DNA from: JAZQQB01 sp045628865
GTDB taxonomy: Bacteria; Bacillota; Clostridia; Lachnospirales; Lachnospiraceae
Assembly: GCA_045628865.1 (NCBI GenBank)
Contig: JAZQQB010000041.1
Coordinates: 24,503-88,502 of the forward strand
Length of the DNA stretch: 64,000 bases
Direction: 5' to 3'
Position numbers and translations under genes: made by a program
Shown: one piece after another, positions 37,061-45,018 of the stretch
Position numbering within the stretch: the first letter of the stretch is position 1
How the letters are laid out: each line of letters starts with the position of its first letter
Notes under the pieces: model-generated
What the model was told of the DNA's origin: nothing
Database searches by the model: none
What the model saw: only the letters and a program-made list of their open reading frames with translations

Positions 37061-38824
37061 TTAATCTTCTTTTGGAAGATTGATTGCGATGTGAACATCG
37101 TCTAACTGTTTCTGTTCTACTGTTGCAGGAGCACCCATCATAATATCCATTGCATTCTTGTTCATTGGGAATGGAATGATCTCACGAATGCTTTCCTCAC
37201 CACAGATCAACATGATCATACGGTCAACACCAGGAGCAATACCAGCGTGTGGTGGCGCACCATAGCAGAATGCATTGTACATAGCTGGGAACTTGGCCTT
37301 TACATCATCCTCACCAAGTCCTACAAGCTTGAATGCTTCGATCATGATTTCTGGATCATGATTACGAACAGCACCTGAAGATAACTCAACACCATTACAT
37401 ACTAAGTCGTACTGGTAAGCTAAGATATCAAGTGGCTCCATTGTCTTTAACGCATTCATTCCACCCTGTGGCATAGAGAATGGGTTATGACAGAATTCTA
37501 ATTCTCCTGATTCTTCTCCAATTTCATACATTGGGAAGTCAACGATCCAGCAGAATTCATATGTATTTTGTTTCATATGTTTCTCACTAGCTGCACCTAA
37601 AAGCTTTCTTAAAACACCAGCAGTCTTTTGAGCTGCTAATTTCTTTCCAGCTGTCAAACCAACAAAATCACCTGGCTTCAATCCTAAAGAAGCGATTACT
37701 GCATCCTTCTTTTCCTGTAAGAATTTAGCGATACCACCAACGATCTCACCATTCTCATCTACCTTAAACCAGTAACCTTTATTTGCTGTAGCAACTTCAA
37801 CATCAGCCATGATCGCATCGATCTGTTTTCTTGTTGCACTAAATTCATCTACAACGATAGCCTTTACAACATTTCCTTCAAATGGTCCAAAACCACAATC
37901 AGCAAGTAATTCTGTAGCATCCTGTAATACAAGATCAATACGAAGGTCAGGCTTATCTGAACCATATTTATCCATAGCCTCTAAATAAGGAATTCTTACA
38001 AATGGAGCTGTGGATGCATTGTTGTAAACACCGTATTTTGCAAATACTGGTGGTAATACTTCTTCAATCACTGCAAAAACATCTTCCTGAGAAGCGAATG
38101 ACATTTCCATATCTAACTGATAAAACTCACCAGGAGAACGGTCAGCACGAGCATCCTCATCTCTAAAACAAGGTGCTATCTGGAAATACTTATCAAAACC
38201 TGAAGCCATTAAGATCTGTTTAAACTGCTGTGGAGCCTGTGGAAGTGCATAGAACTTTCCTGGATGATTTCTTGCAGGTACAAGGTAATCTCTTGCTCCT
38301 TCAGGTGATGAACAGGTAAGGATTGGTGTTGTAATTTCCATAAATCCCAAAGAGTTCATCTTCTGACGAAGTTCAGCAACGATCTGGCTTCTTAAGATAA
38401 TATTGCTCTTAACTGCTGGATTTCTTAAATCCAGGTAACGATATTTCAAACGAGTATTCTCATCTGCGTCCTTAGACTGGTTGATTTCAAAAGGAAGCGC
38501 ATTGTATCTGCACTTACCAAGTACTTCAATCTTAGAAGGTACTACTTCAATATCACCTGTTGGAAGTTCTGGGTTTTTGCTGGAACGCTCTCTAACAGGT
38601 CCTGTGATCTGAATAACAGATTCTTTATTCAAAGAATCAATGATCTCCATCATTTCTTCTGTTTCAACAACAGCCTGTGTTGTTCCATAGAAATCTCTTA
38701 AGATCAAAAATCCTAAATTTTTACTTACTTTACGAATGTTCTCATACCAACCTACAAGTGTAACTTCTTTTCCAGCATCTGAAAGACGAAGCTCACCACA
38801 GTTGTGTGTTCTTGACTGTACCAT
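37061..38824 (-). CDS. aspS: Aspartyl-tRNA synthetase
   Basis: 587 residues, bacterial type: N-terminal OB anticodon domain (1-105), class II core with RYLDLRNP (motif 1), FRDEDARADR (motif 2), the bacterial GAD insertion (about 290-420) and GVDRMIMLICGEESIRE (motif 3). Whether it is discriminating or charges tRNA-Asn too cannot be told here. Second gene of hisS-aspS. Confidence 0.97.
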   Translation of the reverse strand: MVQSRTHNCGELRLSDAGKEVTLVGWYENIRKVSKNLGFLILRDFYGTTQAVVETEEMMEIIDSLNKESVIQITGPVRERSSKNPELPTGDIEVVPSKIEVLGKCRYNALPFEINQSKDADENTRLKYRYLDLRNPAVKSNIILRSQIVAELRQKMNSLGFMEITTPILTCSSPEGARDYLVPARNHPGKFYALPQAPQQFKQILMASGFDKYFQIAPCFRDEDARADRSPGEFYQLDMEMSFASQEDVFAVIEEVLPPVFAKYGVYNNASTAPFVRIPYLEAMDKYGSDKPDLRIDLVLQDATELLADCGFGPFEGNVVKAIVVDEFSATRKQIDAIMADVEVATANKGYWFKVDENGEIVGGIAKFLQEKKDAVIASLGLKPGDFVGLTAGKKLAAQKTAGVLRKLLGAASEKHMKQNTYEFCWIVDFPMYEIGEESGELEFCHNPFSMPQGGMNALKTMEPLDILAYQYDLVCNGVELSSGAVRNHDPEIMIEAFKLVGLGEDDVKAKFPAMYNAFCYGAPPHAGIAPGVDRMIMLICGEESIREIIPFPMNKNAMDIMMGAPATVEQKQLDDVHIAINLPKED

Positions 38825-38887
38825 GTCAATTCCTCTTTTCTTTAAGATTTAATTTAAATGTAACTGTTTCGTACCCTGACAGTCACC

Positions 38888-40147
38888 TTATTTCAAAGCT
38901 TCTTTATAGAATTCTTTAAATTCTGTATAACCTTCTTTGATAAGCTGTTCCTTCTGGAACTTCTTATTCTTGTTCATACGGGCAACTAAAATCTGCTCTC
39001 CATTGGCTCTTGCTTCCTGTGCAGCCACAATTACATCGCAAAGTGCCTGTCCGCTTACACCCTTTTCTACGAGATAAGCAGTTTTTGCAGGTCTGCCTGG
39101 AACTTCAAAACCGCTTTCAAGAAGTAATAAAACGATACGCTCGAAACCGATAGAAAATCCACAAGCTGGAACGTCCTGACCTGTAAACTTACCTACCATC
39201 TTATCATAACGTCCACCACCGCCACAAGCGATACCAAGCTCTGGCATAGCGATTTCAAAAATAGTACCTGTATAATAACCCATACCACGCACTAAGGTTG
39301 GATCAAATACCAGCTTAAAGTCTGCTGATTTTACTGCAGATACACTGGCGATAATTTCTGCAAGGTTCTCTTTGATGTCAGCATCTAAGTAATCACCAAG
39401 CTTTTCTGCCATTTTCTCTAATCCGTCCAAGGAACCTTCGATTCCATCAAAAAGATCGATATATTTGTTTACACCTTCTTCAGCAAAACCTGCTTCCAAA
39501 AGCTCAGCCTTTACGCCATCAACACCAATCTTATCCATCTTATCCAAAATGATACATACTGTATCAAACTGTTCTTCAGGGAATCCTGAATAGTTAGACA
39601 TTGCTCTTAAAATTCTTCTTTCATTGATCTTGATTTCAAAGTTCTTAAAGCCTAATTTACCAAGAGTAGATGTAGTTGCTAAGATCAATTCGATTTCTGC
39701 CAAGTTAGAAGGCTCTCCTAAGATATCGATATCACACTGCATAAACTGACGGTATCTACCTCTTTGTGGACGATCTGCTCTCCATACATTACCCATCTGT
39801 AAAGCCTTAAATGGGGATGGTAAATTAGCTGCATTATTAGAATAGAAACGAACAAGTGGCACTGTTAAATCATAACGAAGTCCTGAATCCACTAAATCAG
39901 CTTCTGTTTCAGCTGTATCTAATTTGAGTTTATCACCTCTCTTTAATACCTTAAAGATCAGCTTCTCATTTTCTCCACCCTGTTTTGAGCTTAAGTTCTC
40001 AATGTTCTCAACACATGGTGTTTCAATAGAAGTAAATCCAAACTTGCCGTAGTTTTCCTTGATGACACTGATCACGTAATCACGGATCTGCATCTCAGCA
40101 GGAAGTATATCTTTCATACCAGTTACTGGTTTTTTAATCATTGCCAT
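38888..40147 (-). CDS. hisS: Histidyl-tRNA synthetase
   Basis: 419 residues, class II synthetase: GMKDILPAEM start, motif 2 FRADRPQRGRYRQF-like (WRADRPQRGRYRQ), LVRGMGYYTGTIFE histidine loop, and a C-terminal anticodon domain. AAGGAG lies 8 bases before the ATG at 40147; a TTG 6 bases upstream is less likely. No T-box fits in the short leader. Forms an operon with aspS. Confidence 0.97.
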   Translation of the reverse strand: MAMIKKPVTGMKDILPAEMQIRDYVISVIKENYGKFGFTSIETPCVENIENLSSKQGGENEKLIFKVLKRGDKLKLDTAETEADLVDSGLRYDLTVPLVRFYSNNAANLPSPFKALQMGNVWRADRPQRGRYRQFMQCDIDILGEPSNLAEIELILATTSTLGKLGFKNFEIKINERRILRAMSNYSGFPEEQFDTVCIILDKMDKIGVDGVKAELLEAGFAEEGVNKYIDLFDGIEGSLDGLEKMAEKLGDYLDADIKENLAEIIASVSAVKSADFKLVFDPTLVRGMGYYTGTIFEIAMPELGIACGGGGRYDKMVGKFTGQDVPACGFSIGFERIVLLLLESGFEVPGRPAKTAYLVEKGVSGQALCDVIVAAQEARANGEQILVARMNKNKKFQKEQLIKEGYTEFKEFYKEALK

Positions 40148-40181
40148 GTCCAATTCTCCTTATCATCTTTATCACGTTACG

Positions 40182-40210
40182 ATTTTACACTGATTTAAAC
40201 CGTTTTTCAA
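40182..40210 (-). promoter_or_regulatory. Promoter of hisS-aspS
   Basis: TTGAAA, 17-bp spacer, TAAAAT on the minus strand, 35 bp upstream of the hisS ATG. Confidence 0.65.
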
Positions 40211-40227
40211 CTATTTTCTTAGTATAA

Positions 40228-40258
40228 AAAAAAGTGGGAACTATTTCTGTTCCCACTG
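40228..40258 (-). terminator. Terminator of trxA-trxB-gpx
   Basis: Stem AGTGGGAAC/GTTCCCACT with 7-base loop followed by eight T on the minus strand, 6 bp past the peroxidase stop. Confidence 0.93.
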
Positions 40259-40263
40259 GTTTT

Positions 40264-40806
40264 TTACATAAGTGATTTGATGCACTCTTCTACTTTTTTC
40301 ATATCTGCAGTCGGCTCAAATCTGGCTACTACATTTCCTTCTCGATCGATCACAAACTTTGTGAAGTTCCATTTGATCTCTGGATTATTCTTATAATTTT
40401 TATCAATCTTTTTCAACATTACACCCATAGCAAGCGCAGCTGGTCCTTTTCCAAAGCCTTCAAAGCCCTTTTGGGATTTTAAGTACTGAAACAGTTCAAT
40501 GGCATTTTCTCCATTTACATCAGCTTTTTTCATCTGTGGAAACTGTGTCTTATATTTTAATGTACAGAATTCATGGATCTCTTCATCTGTTCCAGGAGTC
40601 TGTCCCATAAACTGATTACATGGCACATCCACTACTTCAAATCCCTGATCATGAAGTTCTTCATACATTTTCTCGATTGGTTCATAATGTGGAGTAAAAC
40701 CACATCCTGTAGCTGTATTCACAACAAGTACAACCTTGCCCTTGTAATCCGCCATAGATACCTTGCTTCCATCTGGAGCTTCCACGTTTAAATCATAAAA
40801 ATTCAT
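40264..40806 (-). CDS. Cysteine-type glutathione peroxidase homolog
   Basis: 180 residues with the GPx fold: TATGCGFTPHY holding the peroxidatic Cys35 (cysteine, not selenocysteine), VPCNQFMGQ with the catalytic Gln, WNFTKFVIDREG, and Cys81 as possible resolving residue. In Firmicutes such enzymes usually take electrons from thioredoxin. Its position directly downstream of trxA and trxB supports this; terminator follows. Confidence 0.93.
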   Translation of the reverse strand: MNFYDLNVEAPDGSKVSMADYKGKVVLVVNTATGCGFTPHYEPIEKMYEELHDQGFEVVDVPCNQFMGQTPGTDEEIHEFCTLKYKTQFPQMKKADVNGENAIELFQYLKSQKGFEGFGKGPAALAMGVMLKKIDKNYKNNPEIKWNFTKFVIDREGNVVARFEPTADMKKVEECIKSLM

Positions 40807-40855
40807 AATCTTTCTTCCTTCCTTTTACACAAAAAAACCACACGATACGCTACTT

Positions 40856-40867
40856 CTGAACAGTTAC
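40856..40867. repeat. Solo terminus of mini-insertion element family
   Basis: Read on the minus strand, GTAACTGTTCAG followed by AAGTAGC directly after the trxB stop codon. This matches a terminus of the element at 44129-44260. No second terminus was found, so it is a remnant or chance match. Confidence 0.4.
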
Positions 40868-40868
40868 A

Positions 40869-41780
40869 CTATTTCATATATTCACACGCTGCAAGGGCTG
40901 CAATAGCGCCATCTGATGCGGCTGTTGTCAGCTGTCTGACCGCCTTTGTTCTGCAATCTCCTGCAGTAAAGATTCCAGGATGATTCGTCTTACAATCCTC
41001 CATTGCTACAATATATCCAGACTGATCAATGGATACCATATTCTGAAATGCCACATTATCTGGCATCTGACCAATAGCAATGAACAAACCACTTACCGGG
41101 ATATCCTTCACCTCTTTTGTTTCCTTATTTTCCAGACGAAGTCCCTCTAAAGAACCGCTTCCAAGAAGCTTGATAATATTGGTGTTAAGAATAAACTCTA
41201 CATTCTCTTTTTCTTTCAGTGCCAATAACTCTTTTTTATCACCACGGAATTCATCTCTTCTATGAATCAGGTAAACCTTGGAACAATAGTTAGATAAAAA
41301 CAGTGCATCCTCCAAAGCTGTATTTCCGCCACCTGCAACTGCTACTTCTTTTTTTCTGTAAAAAGCTCCATCACAGGTAGCACAATAGGAAATACCTTGT
41401 CCGATCCATTCTGACTCATGCTCTAAACCAAGCGGTCTGTTCTTAGCGCCTGTTGCTAAGATCACTGTCTTTGCCATATAAGCATTATTCTCAGTGATCA
41501 CCTTTTTCAAATCCTTAAATTCCTCTATCTGAAGCACTTTCTCGTATACCACATTGGCTCCAAGTGAGGTAGCTTGTTCATACAATCCTGTTGCAAATTC
41601 AAATCCGGATATCTTTTTGATACCAGGGTAATTCTCAACCTCTGGCGTATTGATGATCTGTCCGCCATAAGATGATGCTTCTAAAACAAGTACCGACTTT
41701 CCTGCCCTCACTCCATAAATTGCTGCTGACAAACCAGCGGTTCCTGCCCCAACAATCACAATGTCGTATAACAGCTCCAT
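40869..41780 (-). CDS. trxB: Thioredoxin reductase
   Basis: 303 residues. FAD site VGAGTAGLSAAIYG (10-23), redox motif CATC (Cys133, Cys136), NADPH fold AGGGNTALEDAL and late FAD motif TAGDCRT. Reduces the thioredoxin encoded just upstream. Ribosome site AGGAGG. Members of this family may use NADPH or other donors; the HRRDEFR stretch favours NADPH. Confidence 0.96.
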   Translation of the reverse strand: MELLYDIVIVGAGTAGLSAAIYGVRAGKSVLVLEASSYGGQIINTPEVENYPGIKKISGFEFATGLYEQATSLGANVVYEKVLQIEEFKDLKKVITENNAYMAKTVILATGAKNRPLGLEHESEWIGQGISYCATCDGAFYRKKEVAVAGGGNTALEDALFLSNYCSKVYLIHRRDEFRGDKKELLALKEKENVEFILNTNIIKLLGSGSLEGLRLENKETKEVKDIPVSGLFIAIGQMPDNVAFQNMVSIDQSGYIVAMEDCKTNHPGIFTAGDCRTKAVRQLTTAASDGAIAALAACEYMK

Positions 41781-41818
41781 AGTGTTTCCTCCTGCTTTTC
41801 TATAAAAATAAATGATGA

Positions 41819-42133
41819 TTACTTATTACGCTCTACCATTGCCAACAAATTTGCTTTAGAAGTTAATCCAATGTTCTTATCCACAACCTGACCATTCTTA
41901 AATACCAAAACTGCCGGGATGGATGAAATGTTATATTCAACTGCAAGATCTTCCTGATCGGTTACATCTACTTTTCCAACCTTAAAGCCATCTGCCTCTG
42001 AAGCGATCTCTTCGATCACCGGACCAAGTGCCTTACATGGACCACACCAGTCTGCCCAAAAGTCAACCAATACCGGTTCACTTGAATGAATTACCTCATC
42101 AAAATTCTCTTTTGTAAAATGTAATACTGCCAT
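41819..42133 (-). CDS. trxA: Thioredoxin
   Basis: 104 residues, the canonical length, with WCGPC (Cys30, Cys33) and the cis-Pro loop SSIPAVLVF. The frame is open to 42169, but AAGGAGG lies 8 bases before the ATG at 42133 and only this start gives the family N-terminus. First gene of trxA-trxB-gpx. Confidence 0.97.
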   Translation of the reverse strand: MAVLHFTKENFDEVIHSSEPVLVDFWADWCGPCKALGPVIEEIASEADGFKVGKVDVTDQEDLAVEYNISSIPAVLVFKNGQVVDKNIGLTSKANLLAMVERNK

Positions 42134-42439
42134 AACCATATCCTCCTTCTTAAAATTAATTGTGTACAATTCGTTTTCACATATTGATTGTACGCAATCT
42201 AATTGTGTTTGTCAATATTTGTTTTTGATTATTTTTCTTAAATAAAGTAAAAAAGAAACAGATACTATTTATGTTAGCCAAACTAACACAAATAATACCT
42301 GTTTTCTGTAAAATAAAGTATCTTATCTTCATCTACCTATATGCAATAGTATAGTTTTTAACAAATTTTTCATGGTTAACCACATCAGCTCAACAAACTG
42401 AGATTTCACGTTGCTTTCAAGTTTTCAGTATTATATAAG
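42134..42439. other. 306-bp intergenic region upstream of trxA
   Basis: Holds the trxA promoter and, further out, a palindrome TGTTAG-N5-CTAACA at 42272-42288 that looks like a dimeric repressor site. The rest is AT-rich without coding signs. Confidence 0.5.
42187..42215 (-). promoter_or_regulatory. Strong promoter of trxA-trxB-gpx
   Basis: Consensus TTGACA, exactly 17 bp, then TACAAT on the minus strand, about 55 bp upstream of the trxA ATG. Confidence 0.75.
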
Positions 42440-42907
42440 CTATCCCTTAATTGGTACCCAAATCTCAATGATTGAACTATCTCTGCTCCAATGGAATCTG
42501 GCATCATATCTTTCAAAATGTAAAAAATTCTCCCGTAACGGAGTATATTCTGTATTAGGTAATATTTCTTTATAAATTTTACTATAGGTTTCGTATATCT
42601 TATCCATAGAACCAATATGTTCAACAACCATGTATTTGTGTGAAGCAATTTCTTTTGAAACAAACCCCTCTGGAACTACTATTTTTCGTGGTATAGCACA
42701 ACAATAAAATAATTTGTCTTCTCGTCTTTCCATAAAAGCATATTTAATCCAATTTCCCGATTGTGATAAATATGCTTTTTTCAGGTTATTGTTAAATTTA
42801 CGCCAAAAATCAACACATATTTTAATATTTTCTTTTTGTCTATTAGTAAGTTCAATTTCCTGTCCAATCACCGAAAAAGACTCCAGTTCGCAAATTCTAT
42901 AATTCAT
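42440..42907 (-). CDS. GyrI-like effector-binding domain protein
   Basis: 155 residues, a stand-alone SHS2/GyrI-like small-molecule binding domain as in AraC effector modules: early SFSVIGQEIELT, then VPEGFVSKEIASHKYMVVEHIGSMDKIYETYSKIYKEILP, and an EIWVPIKG end. No DNA-binding part. Start at 42907 from AAGGAG at 5 bases. It follows the XRE gene, so the two may form a sensing pair. Confidence 0.8.
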   Translation of the reverse strand: MNYRICELESFSVIGQEIELTNRQKENIKICVDFWRKFNNNLKKAYLSQSGNWIKYAFMERREDKLFYCCAIPRKIVVPEGFVSKEIASHKYMVVEHIGSMDKIYETYSKIYKEILPNTEYTPLRENFLHFERYDARFHWSRDSSIIEIWVPIKG

Positions 42908-42965
42908 CTTTTCTCCTTGTGAGCTGTTATAATGGTATAACTTATGCAAAGTTCAGATAAAACAA

Positions 42966-43841
42966 TTACAAATGACGTTTTCTTTTTCTTTCAAGTATCA
43001 TAGCTTGTACGATCATCGCAACGATGCATGCGGATTTTACAAACAGGTCAGCCAACGACTCATTAAATATCATATTATAGATACTCCATTCTCCTACTCG
43101 CGCATAACAGAACACCTGCTGAATAAAATTCGCAACCTCATATACTAAGATAATCCCATTAACAAGGTAAACCATTTTTACCAATTTGTTTTTCTTTTTG
43201 ATAAAATACATACCTGTGATAAAAATTGTGAAACCACACCATAGTACGCTGAATACGCCGCCCCAAATAATGTCCGGCTCCAGTTTCTGTTTATCCAAAG
43301 TATAATAAATATTGCTAATAACGATATCAATAATACTTAAAGCATAAAAAAAACAACCTAAATAACCTGCATATTTCCCATCTATATTTTTTTGATAAGA
43401 TGCCTTGGTACAAATGACTGCCACAACTACCACTCCAGCGTAACCAATCATTTGGGTCATACAAAATACTTCCTGAAGCCCACTTGCAAAACTATTCCCG
43501 CCAAATATCAGAATCAATAATTTAGCAAAATACGGAATAAATGCAAAGAAAGATAATATGGTTGCCAATGCGTATACCGCAGTCATAACCTTTCCTTGTT
43601 TATAACTTTCCAGCAGTGCCTGCTTTTCTGAAAAATCTTTCATCTCATCGGCTGATACCAATGAATCTATGGAAACACCTAATATACTGGCAATACACTT
43701 GGTTGTCATGAGATCTGGATACCTTGCTCCACATTCCCATCTAGATACCGCTTGTCTGGTAACATACAACTGATCTGCCAATGTCTGTTGTGTCATCCCC
43801 TTTGCTTCTCGTTCCTTTTTTAGTTTTTCTCCAAATTCCAT
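42966..43841 (-). CDS. XRE-family regulator fused to a membrane domain
   Basis: 291 residues: helix-turn-helix at about 1-65 (GMTQQTLADQLYVTRQAVSRWE), short linker, then five to six membrane helices (about 90-285). The DNA-binding part would sit at the inner face of the membrane. Start set at 43841 by AAGGAT and the usual MEFGEKLKKERE N-terminus; 33 upstream residues in the open frame look non-coding. Upstream of the GyrI-like gene. Confidence 0.85.
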   Translation of the reverse strand: MEFGEKLKKEREAKGMTQQTLADQLYVTRQAVSRWECGARYPDLMTTKCIASILGVSIDSLVSADEMKDFSEKQALLESYKQGKVMTAVYALATILSFFAFIPYFAKLLILIFGGNSFASGLQEVFCMTQMIGYAGVVVVAVICTKASYQKNIDGKYAGYLGCFFYALSIIDIVISNIYYTLDKQKLEPDIIWGGVFSVLWCGFTIFITGMYFIKKKNKLVKMVYLVNGIILVYEVANFIQQVFCYARVGEWSIYNMIFNESLADLFVKSACIVAMIVQAMILERKRKRHL

Positions 43842-44027
43842 TTTACTTCTATCCTTTCTAACATAAGTTAAAATGAAGCACCTCATTCTAACACGATTTT
43901 TGTCTTCGAAGATAGCTCTATTATGAAAAAACACCAACAAAAAAACAAGAAACAGTTGATTTTGTCATGTCACCATTGCGGTAACACCCTGTAAACAAGC
44001 GATTCTAGCTGCAAAATGTCCATGACT
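43842..44027. other. Upstream region of XRE gene
   Basis: AT-rich promoter-like DNA without a convincing reading frame. Confidence 0.4.
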
Positions 44028-44409
44028 CTACTTTATAGAATCGATCATCTGATATATTTCTTCCTTACTAATAGCTGGAATCAACTTATGTCCATCATCA
44101 AAGAATCATTCGATACTTTTGTAAACTTGTATTTGTTCAGAAGTAGCCATAAACACTTGCTGTTTATGGCGTAAGAATATGATTCAATAGCAAAAATGCC
44201 ATTGCGAAGCAATTTTAAATGCATTTTTGCTTCGTAATTATGAGGGTACTGAATAATTACGTAAACTTTATAAATTCATATGGCAATCCCAAATCTTCTG
44301 AATATTTGCGAATTTCTTTCTTTTCTTCATCACTCATTTCATCATAAAAAGGAAGTTCGGATACTGTGAAGTATGTATTTACTTCTTCTATTTTCAACAC
44401 ATCCCACAT
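44028..44409 (-). pseudogene. Gene fragment interrupted by a mini-insertion element
   Basis: Read on the minus strand, an ATG at 44409 opens a plausible acidic, helical peptide (MWDVLKIEEVNTYFTVSELP onward) to about 44261, where a 132-bp element enters. Beyond the element, in another frame, a protein-like end FDDGHKLIPAISKEEIYQMI reaches TAG at 44028. Removing the element and one target copy still leaves a one-base frameshift, so the gene is dead twice over. Traces of further coding sequence in other frames reach about 44590. Family not recognised. Confidence 0.7.
44121..44268. mobile_element. Structured mini-insertion element, copy 3, inside a gene
   Basis: 132-bp element at 44129-44260. 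Ends GTATTTGTTCAG and CTGAATAATTAC are inverted, and GTAAACTT flanks it on both sides (44121-44128, 44261-44268). Two inner hairpins, GCCATAAACA/TGTTTATGGC and AGCAAAAATGC/GCATTTTTGCT, repeat the two-stem layout of the 143-bp copies with unrelated stem sequence. Confidence 0.85.
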
Positions 44410-44638
44410 GGTGCTATATATAATCCTCCAACTTTATACTTCCTTATTTCTTTATATACCCTCGTGGTATAAGCATACCCAAATATTTTTAGATAATATT
44501 GGATTGACTCATATCATGTTCTGGGAAGGTTATTTTTTCATACATGCTAGAATTATTCGATTGTTCTTTCGTCATAATATTTATATACTATATACTCCCT
44601 TCACTGTAAAATGTTAAACACATTTTATTTAGCTTTTT

Positions 44639-44922
44639 ACAACAGTATAGCCTTTTTTTGCTCACACTGTTGTATTTTTCTCCTGTAAAACGCCTTAATC
44701 TAGATTTTTATCTGGCTTTTTACAACAGTATAGCCTTTTTTTGCTCACACTGTTGTAAATTTCTTCTTACAATCTAAAATTTAATCCTTTTTTGCTGGAT
44801 ATTTACAACAGTACAGACTTTTTTTGATCATACTGTTGTAAACTTCTTCTTACAATCTAAAATTTAATCCTTTTTTGCTGGATATTTACAACAGTACAGA
44901 CATTTTTTGATTGTACTATTGT
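44639..44922. repeat. Four-unit array with exact 83-bp period, each unit an interrupted palindrome
   Basis: ACAACAGT begins at 44639, 44722, 44805 and 44888, each 83 bp apart, and pairs with ACTGTTGT 27 bp further on (ACTATTGT in the last unit), forming 35-bp interrupted palindromes with a T7-8 tract in the loop. Spacer DNA is nearly identical between units 2 and 3 (TTCTTCTTACAATC onward) and diverged in unit 1. No coding frame. It lies between hemZ and the broken gene. Confidence 0.9.
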
Positions 44923-44971
44923 AGCACCAGAAAATATATACCATATTATTCAAAAACAGCTTCAAAACCAG

Positions 44972-45004
44972 AAAAAAGGACGTTTCGAGATACTCGAAAC
45001 GTCC
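44972..45004 (-). terminator. Terminator of hemZ
   Basis: Perfect 12-bp stem GGACGTTTCGAG/CTCGAAACGTCC with 3-base loop and six T on the minus strand. Confidence 0.93.
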
Positions 45005-45018
45005 TAAACCATTTCCAC

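Noticed and set aside
38857..38885. GTAACTGTTTC...GACAGTCAC between aspS and hisS as another mini-element
   Set aside because: Only short partial similarity to the element termini and no flanking duplication.
40148..40263. T-box riboswitch before hisS
   Set aside because: Only about 115 bp including promoter and an upstream terminator; no T-box consensus seen.
44639..44922. 83-bp array as CRISPR or integron attC array
   Set aside because: Spacers are not unique and repeats are too long for CRISPR; the arms lack the RYYYAAC/GTTRRRY boxes of attC and no integrase is near.
44028..44922. Type III toxin-antitoxin locus (repeat RNA plus broken toxin)
   Set aside because: Order and strand fit, but the unit length is about twice the known range and the remnant peptide does not resemble ToxN, CptN or TenpN as I know them; kept only as one option in the findings.
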